From assembly GCA_002329565.1 (NCBI GenBank), contig DCTM01000052.1, positions 29,231 through 41,014 on the forward strand: a stretch of 11,784 nucleotides of DNA, given 5' to 3'. The translations under genes were made by a program, and so were the position numbers. The notes under the pieces were generated by a model, which was not told where the DNA came from, did no database searches, and saw only the letters and a program-made list of their open reading frames with translations. This document shows, one piece after another, positions 7,981-11,784 of the stretch (the stretch's first letter is position 1; each line of letters begins with the position of its first letter). The stretch comes from Firmicutes bacterium UBA1440 (GTDB lineage Bacteria; Bacillota; Clostridia; Peptostreptococcales; Anaerovoracaceae).

Positions 7981-9241
7981 GGTCGTACTCGGCATCTTCG
8001 GGGTTGCTCTGATTTGTTGCGTTGCAACGGGACTCCCCGTGATCTGCGCCCTGATCGTGGGCTTGGTCTGTTTTTCCGTCTACGCACACAAGCAGGGCCA
8101 CGATGCCAAGGCCATCGGCAAGATGCTGATCGAGGGCATCCTGCGAGCAAAGGTCGTACTCTCGATCCTCCTGCTGATCGGCATGTTGACCGCCTCTTGG
8201 CGCGCTTCGGGAACGATCGCTTACATATTGTACTACGCAGCCGATGCGATCGACCCGTCCTATTTTACCCTGTTCACCTTTCTCATCTGTACGCTGATGT
8301 CCGTGCTGACGGGCACTTCGTTCGGTACGGCGGGCACCGCCGGCGTCGTCTGCATGAGCATTGCACAGTATATGGGGTTGAGCCCGTTGCTGACGGGCGG
8401 AGCTGTGATCTCGGGTATCTTCGTCGGTGATCGCTGTTCGCCGATGTCTTCGAGCGCACTGCTGGTGGCGAGTATCACGGACACAGATATCTGGACGAAT
8501 ATCAAGATCATGCTCAAGACATCGTGGCCACCGTTCCTGTTGACTTGTGCTTTCTATGCGCTCGCGGGCAGGAGTGAACACATCGCTGCCGGCGTCAACT
8601 ACAGCGGCGATTTTTGGGCGAGCTTCCTCCTGTCGCCGTGGTTGCTGCTGCCGGCGGCGGTCATCGCGATCATGTGTTTGCTGCAAGTCAAGCTTTGGAT
8701 CACGATCAGCGTCAACATCCTCCTCGCCTCTGCACTGTGCTTTTCATTGCAGGATATGAAGATCCCGGCGATCATCAGGGCCTTGCTGCTCGGCTATGAA
8801 GGCGGAGCGGGTAATCTGATGAACGGCGGTGGCGCGATCTCGATGCTCAACGTTTTGATCATCGTGGTACTCTCGTCCTCGTATTTCGGAATCTTCGGCA
8901 ACACACCGCTTTTGGACGGTGTCAAGGCGGCCGTGGCACGCGCGGCGCAGCGATTTCGCCCGTTTACGATCACCGCGGTGCTCTCGGTGCTGATCAGTGC
9001 CATCAGCTGCAACCAAACGCTGGCGACGATGCTGACCCAAGAGATGCAGCGGGAGATCGTGCCCGAACCGCTGCGGCAAGCGGAATACCTTGAAAATTCC
9101 GTAATTCTGATCGCAGCGCTGATCCCGTGGAGCATCGCAGGGGCCGTCCCCGCCGCCACCATCGGCGCACCGATCACGGCCCTCGTCTTTGCGGTGTACC
9201 TGTACGCAGTACCAATTTGGAACATCATCGTGAAAAGATAA
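7973..9241 (+). CDS. NhaC-family Na+/H+ antiporter-like transporter
   Basis: This is a polytopic inner-membrane transporter of the NhaC type in the ion transporter superfamily, with about 10-12 hydrophobic helices over 422 residues. Members exchange sodium for protons or, in some clades, couple organic acids to ions. Family landmarks are TGTSFGTAGTAG (residues 113-124), the following GGAVISGIFVGDRCSP (Asp153) and the late ALIPWSIAGAVPAATIGA. The segment GDRCSPMSSSA replaces the more usual GDKMSPLSDTTN, so the substrate may not be simple sodium. AGGTGA (7959-7964) precedes the ATG by eight bases, which fixes this start. The gene has its own leader with an unusual set of repeats and ends at a shared terminator facing the activase gene. 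Its codons favour ATC for Ile and are more GC-rich than those of ftsH, which may mean a separate origin. Confidence 0.82.
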   Translation: MESVVLGIFGVALICCVATGLPVICALIVGLVCFSVYAHKQGHDAKAIGKMLIEGILRAKVVLSILLLIGMLTASWRASGTIAYILYYAADAIDPSYFTLFTFLICTLMSVLTGTSFGTAGTAGVVCMSIAQYMGLSPLLTGGAVISGIFVGDRCSPMSSSALLVASITDTDIWTNIKIMLKTSWPPFLLTCAFYALAGRSEHIAAGVNYSGDFWASFLLSPWLLLPAAVIAIMCLLQVKLWITISVNILLASALCFSLQDMKIPAIIRALLLGYEGGAGNLMNGGGAISMLNVLIIVVLSSSYFGIFGNTPLLDGVKAAVARAAQRFRPFTITAVLSVLISAISCNQTLATMLTQEMQREIVPEPLRQAEYLENSVILIAALIPWSIAGAVPAATIGAPITALVFAVYLYAVPIWNIIVKR

Positions 9242-9271
9242 AAATATACTTATCAGACAGCATATTAAAAT

Positions 9272-9304
9272 AAAAATTCGCCAAAAACGATTGGCGAATT
9301 TTTT
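9272..9304. terminator. Bidirectional intrinsic terminator between convergent genes
   Basis: AAAAATTCGCCAA (9272-9284) and TTGGCGAATTTTT (9291-9303) form a perfect 13-bp stem around AAACGA. The right arm ends in six T residues (9299-9304), and the left arm provides the equivalent run on the other strand. It sits between the ends of the antiporter gene (+) and the activase gene (-) and can serve both. Confidence 0.85.
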
Positions 9305-9334
9305 CTGTGCTTTTTATAAAAATAGGGTAGATGT

Positions 9335-10240
9335 TTATCTGTATTCTGTGATCGGGATGCCGTACGTTTCCAAGATCGCGTAAGCGCGCTTAATCTCGTC
9401 ACCCGTCGGCACGGGGAACGAGGTAAAGCCGGTTTCGTTGCCGAGCGCGATGTACTTCGCCTTGCCGAGCTCATGATACGGCAGCAGCTCAATGTCGGCC
9501 TTCGGCATATGTTCTTTCATAAACAGCGCTGTGGCGGCGATGTTCTCGCCTGTCAGGTTGACACCCGGAATTGAAGGGATCCGCACGGTAACGGGGATGC
9601 CGAGATCATGGATCTTGATGGCGTTTCCGAGGATGCACGTATTACCGACGCCCGTGTACTGCTCGTGTGTCGCGCTGTCCATGTGCTTGATGTCGAGGAA
9701 GACGTGGTCGAGGCGTTCGATGATGTCACGGACCGCGTCAAAATCAAAATAACCGCAGGTCTCGATCCACATATTGATGCCGGCATCATACATGTTGCTT
9801 ACGAGCATACGCAGAAATTCCTGCTGCAGGAACGGTTCGCCGCCGGAGAAAGTGACGCCGCCGCCCGTAAAGCGGAAGAAAAGTGCGTCGCGCTTGATGC
9901 GAGTGAGGACTTGCACCGTGTCGTATTCGATACAGGAGACCTCGAGAGCTTTGACGGCGCACACCTTCGTGCAGACACCGCAGACATCGCAGTCCATGCT
10001 TGGCCGCGGCATCGTCGTCGGGGTCAAGTGCTTTGGGCAGGCTGCGGCACATTTACCGCAACCTACGCACTTGTGCTGATGGTAGATGAGCTTGGAGGTC
10101 ATCGTCTGCGATTCGGGGTTGGCGCACCACTTGCATCGGAGCGGGCAGCCCGCCAAGAATATCGTCGTTCTGACGCCGTCTCCGTCGTGAATGGAGTAGT
10201 CCTGCATCTGCATCAAGATCCCTTTACCCGTACAATTCAT
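9335..10240 (-). CDS. Glycyl radical enzyme activating enzyme (radical SAM, two extra 4Fe-4S clusters)
   Basis: This activase uses reductive cleavage of S-adenosylmethionine to abstract hydrogen from a glycine in its partner enzyme, creating the glycyl radical. The radical SAM motif CPLRCKWC (Cys32, 36, 39) is followed by two ferredoxin-like cysteine sets: Cys58/61/64/68 and Cys84/87/90/94. Then comes TGGGVTFSGGEPF (SGGEP at 132-136). The ferredoxin insert is typical of activases for dehydratase, lyase and decarboxylase-type partners, and is absent from the classical pyruvate formate-lyase activase. The ATG at 10240 is chosen because GGAGGT (10256-10251) lies ten bases ahead; the GTG at 10252 overlaps that site and cannot use it. 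The protein is 301 residues and intact. It lies 30 bases after the glycyl radical enzyme, so the two are probably co-transcribed. Its exact partner chemistry is unknown. Confidence 0.93.
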   Translation of the reverse strand: MNCTGKGILMQMQDYSIHDGDGVRTTIFLAGCPLRCKWCANPESQTMTSKLIYHQHKCVGCGKCAAACPKHLTPTTMPRPSMDCDVCGVCTKVCAVKALEVSCIEYDTVQVLTRIKRDALFFRFTGGGVTFSGGEPFLQQEFLRMLVSNMYDAGINMWIETCGYFDFDAVRDIIERLDHVFLDIKHMDSATHEQYTGVGNTCILGNAIKIHDLGIPVTVRIPSIPGVNLTGENIAATALFMKEHMPKADIELLPYHELGKAKYIALGNETGFTSFPVPTGDEIKRAYAILETYGIPITEYR

Positions 10241-10270
10241 GTTCTTTCGCACCTCCGCTCTTTCGTGTGG

Positions 10271-11197
10271 TTATATGGTTTCGTGTGCCGTTCTCGCGAT
10301 AACGGCCTCTTGCATTTCGGGAGAAAGGTTGACAAACTGCGTGCTGTAGCCTGCGACGCGCACCAGCAGGTCCTTGTAATCCTCCGGATGTTTCTGTGCC
10401 TTGCGCAGCACCTCGTTCGACAGCGTGTTGAACTGTACGTGGAAGGCGCCGAGCGAGAAGTAGGCACGGATGATATTGCCGAGGTCTCTCTTACCCTTCT
10501 GTGTCTTGACGAGGTCCTCGCTCAGGCGTAGGTTGAGCAGCGTGCCGCCTGTGTGCACATCGTGATTCATCTTGGCGCTGGAGCGCATTGCTGCCAGCGG
10601 GCTGACAACGTCACTGCCTGCGAACGGGGAGACGCCTTCGGTGATCGGCTTGCCGGCATTTCTGCCGCACGGTGTTGCGCCGACGACGCGGCCCGTCGGG
10701 ATGTAGTTGGAGATTCCCATGAAGGCCGAGTTGAAGTTCGAGCCGAAGATGTCCTTGTGCGCTCTCGTCTTCTCATAGTAGAAGTTAGCAATATCTCTGG
10801 CGATCGCATCGACGTAATCGTCGTCGTTACCGTACTTCGGCACGGCGAGGGCCTTCGCTCTCAGGTCTTCATAGCCCTGCCAATCCGCGTTCATAGCGGC
10901 GTCGAGCTCGGCCAATGTAGTGACTTTGTCTTCAAAGACAAGTTTCTTGATCACGGCGAGGGAGTTGGCAACTACGGCGAGGCCGATCCCCGTGAGTACC
11001 GGACCAACGTTGTAGTGCGCACCGCCGTTGGCGAGGTCTGTGCCCCTTGCCAAGCAATCGTCGACGCAAGAGGAGAGGAACGGTCTCGGGACCATGGTTG
11101 TGTGAAGTTTCTGCGCGATGATCGTCGAAACGACGGAGTGATATCTGAGATTATCCATCTGTGCCAAAACGGCTTGCTTGATGTCGTCAAATGTCTT
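10271..11197 (-). CDS. Glycyl radical enzyme, C-terminal segment after an in-frame TAG
   Basis: This segment continues the glycyl radical enzyme in the same frame, directly after the TAG at 11198-11200. It holds the end of the barrel (MVPRPFLSSCVDDCLARGTDLANGGAHYN), the KYGNDDDYVD stretch, GRVVGATPCGRNAGKPITEGVSP and TGGTLLN. The C-terminal glycyl radical domain YKDLLVRVAGYS has its radical-bearing Gly at codon 10349-10351, about 25 residues before the end. All of these are conserved in the PFL2-like glycyl radical family, and no further stop or frameshift is seen. The first Met (11167-11165) lies 10 codons into the segment with no ribosome binding site, so independent translation looks unlikely. 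The product would appear only by reading through the TAG; otherwise this is the dead end of a pseudogene. Confidence 0.85.
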   Translation of the reverse strand, partial: KTFDDIKQAVLAQMDNLRYHSVVSTIIAQKLHTTMVPRPFLSSCVDDCLARGTDLANGGAHYNVGPVLTGIGLAVVANSLAVIKKLVFEDKVTTLAELDAAMNADWQGYEDLRAKALAVPKYGNDDDYVDAIARDIANFYYEKTRAHKDIFGSNFNSAFMGISNYIPTGRVVGATPCGRNAGKPITEGVSPFAGSDVVSPLAAMRSSAKMNHDVHTGGTLLNLRLSEDLVKTQKGKRDLGNIIRAYFSLGAFHVQFNTLSNEVLRKAQKHPEDYKDLLVRVAGYSTQFVNLSPEMQEAVIARTAHETI

Positions 11198-11200
11198 CTA
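11198..11200 (-). other. In-frame TAG (amber) codon inside the glycyl radical enzyme
   Basis: On the minus strand the frame reads GPVTE, TAG, KTFDDIKQAV without a shift. In related enzymes as I recall them, this point usually has an aromatic residue (Phe or Tyr), and TAC or TAT to TAG is one base change. TAG is used as an ordinary stop by spoIIE, coaX and dusB in the same window, so it is not globally reassigned. A nonsense mutation, a sequencing error, suppression or recoding would all fit. Confidence 0.9.
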
Positions 11201-11784
11201 TTCGGTGACCGGGCCGGCGTCGAGCCCCATCTTTTTACCGGTCATTCTGCTCTTGCCTTCGTTGAGGGCGTATTCCATGGCGGCGGCGAAGTTGACGTTG
11301 ACCGCTGATGTCCACTCGCCTGTCTTTCTGAAATGCGGTACGACGCAGCCGCAGTTGCTCCAGTCTCTGGCATCCTCCGGTTCATAGCCCGCTTGAAGCA
11401 GCATCTGGCTGCCGGCTTGGTCGTTGTGGATAGCCGGAAAACCGGTCCCCTTACTGACGAGATCGGTGACGGCATCGAGAAATTCCTGCGGGCAATCCTG
11501 ATGGATGCGGACGCTGAGGCCGGGCTGGTGCGTACGTACTCTGTCCGTTGCCTCGAGGCAGAGGTAGGAGAGCTCGTTGGTAGCGTCGGAGCCGTCTCTC
11601 TTCCTGCCGCCCACAGTAAGATTCTGAAATTGGTTGTAACCCGCAAAGAAACCGGCTGTATTGGAAGAAATCGTCCAAACCCACTCGGAGAACTTCAGCC
11701 AAAGCGCTTGGATCAGCTCTCTCGCGTCGTCCTTGGTGATTACGCCCGCAGCAATATCTTTTTCATAGTAAGGGAACATGTACT
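11201..11784 (-). CDS. Glycyl radical enzyme, central segment before the TAG (5' end outside window)
   Basis: This is the middle of a PFL2-like glycyl radical enzyme, an anaerobic enzyme that uses a glycyl/thiyl radical pair for difficult C-C, C-O, C-N or C-S bond chemistry. The frame is open to the window edge; MFPYYEKDI matches an internal position of the family, so the true start and several hundred residues lie outside. AGYNQFQNLTVGGRKRDGSDATNELSYLCLEA and LSVRIHQDCPQEFLDA are family landmarks. The catalytic loop reads RDWSNCGCVVPHF, with the thiyl Cys at codon 11347-11345 and a second Cys two residues earlier. Most dehydratases, lyases and arylacetate decarboxylases have Glu two residues after the thiyl Cys; here it is Val. 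The substrate is therefore not assignable. The frame ends at the TAG at 11200-11198 although the homologous sequence continues. Confidence 0.85.

Noticed and set aside
7901..8686. 261-codon open frame on the - strand across the start of nhaC
   Set aside because: The product is low-complexity (Arg/Asp/His/Gln-rich) and antisense to a clear membrane protein.
9608..10531. 307-codon open frame on the + strand opposite the activase gene
   Set aside because: It is antisense to a clear radical SAM protein, lacks recognisable domains, and its length follows from GC-rich codon positions in the real gene.
11165..11167. Reinitiation at the first Met after the TAG in the glycyl radical enzyme
   Set aside because: No ribosome binding site precedes it, and a protein starting there would lack most of the barrel and the catalytic Cys.
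11130..11197. A PYLIS-like stem after the TAG supporting pyrrolysine
   Set aside because: Only a short CGTCG/CGACG stem is visible, at a distance and without the known shape. Bacterial pyrrolysine insertion does not strictly need such an element, so nothing can be concluded.
10553..11308. 251-codon open frame on the + strand opposite the glycyl radical enzyme
   Set aside because: It mirrors a well-conserved enzyme on the other strand and has no recognisable motif of its own.

Overview
The window looks like chromosomal DNA from an anaerobic, endospore-forming-lineage Bacillota (Clostridia-like) of moderate GC content. Three things point there. There is a SpoIIE-type phosphatase next to tilS and ftsH, the classical Firmicutes neighbourhood. 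There is a type III pantothenate kinase (coaX) followed by dusB. There is also an oxygen-sensitive glycyl radical enzyme with its activase. I cannot name a genus.

Layout. Positions 1-858 (+) hold the C-terminal half of SpoIIE, cut by the window edge. tilS (892-2316) follows closely. ftsH (2373-4394) comes next with a good sigma-A promoter overlapping the tilS stop codon. Then come a PucR-family regulator (4419-6014) and coaX (6027-6815), tightly packed with good ribosome binding sites; a terminator-like hairpin ends that block at 6837-6870. dusB (6916-7884) and an NhaC-family antiporter (7973-9241) follow. A bidirectional terminator (9272-9304) separates these + strand genes from a convergent - strand pair: a glycyl radical enzyme, entering from the right edge, and its activating enzyme (9335-10240).

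How the genes fit together. The left half is housekeeping: sporulation signalling, tRNA-Ile lysidine formation, membrane proteolysis, coenzyme A synthesis and tRNA dihydrouridine formation. hpt, commonly found between tilS and ftsH, is absent, and a PucR-type regulator sits between ftsH and coaX. The right half is accessory: ion transport and anaerobic radical catabolism.

Most interesting points. (1) The glycyl radical enzyme frame is broken by a single in-frame TAG at 11198-11200, while the sequence on both sides keeps the family's key motifs. (2) The nhaC leader contains three copies of a 12-13 base motif, one inverted and two direct. The inverted copy can pair with either a nearby copy or a copy covering the nhaC start codon, like a two-state RNA switch. 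(3) The glycyl radical enzyme has Val instead of the Glu that usually sits two residues after the catalytic Cys in dehydratase, lyase and decarboxylase members.
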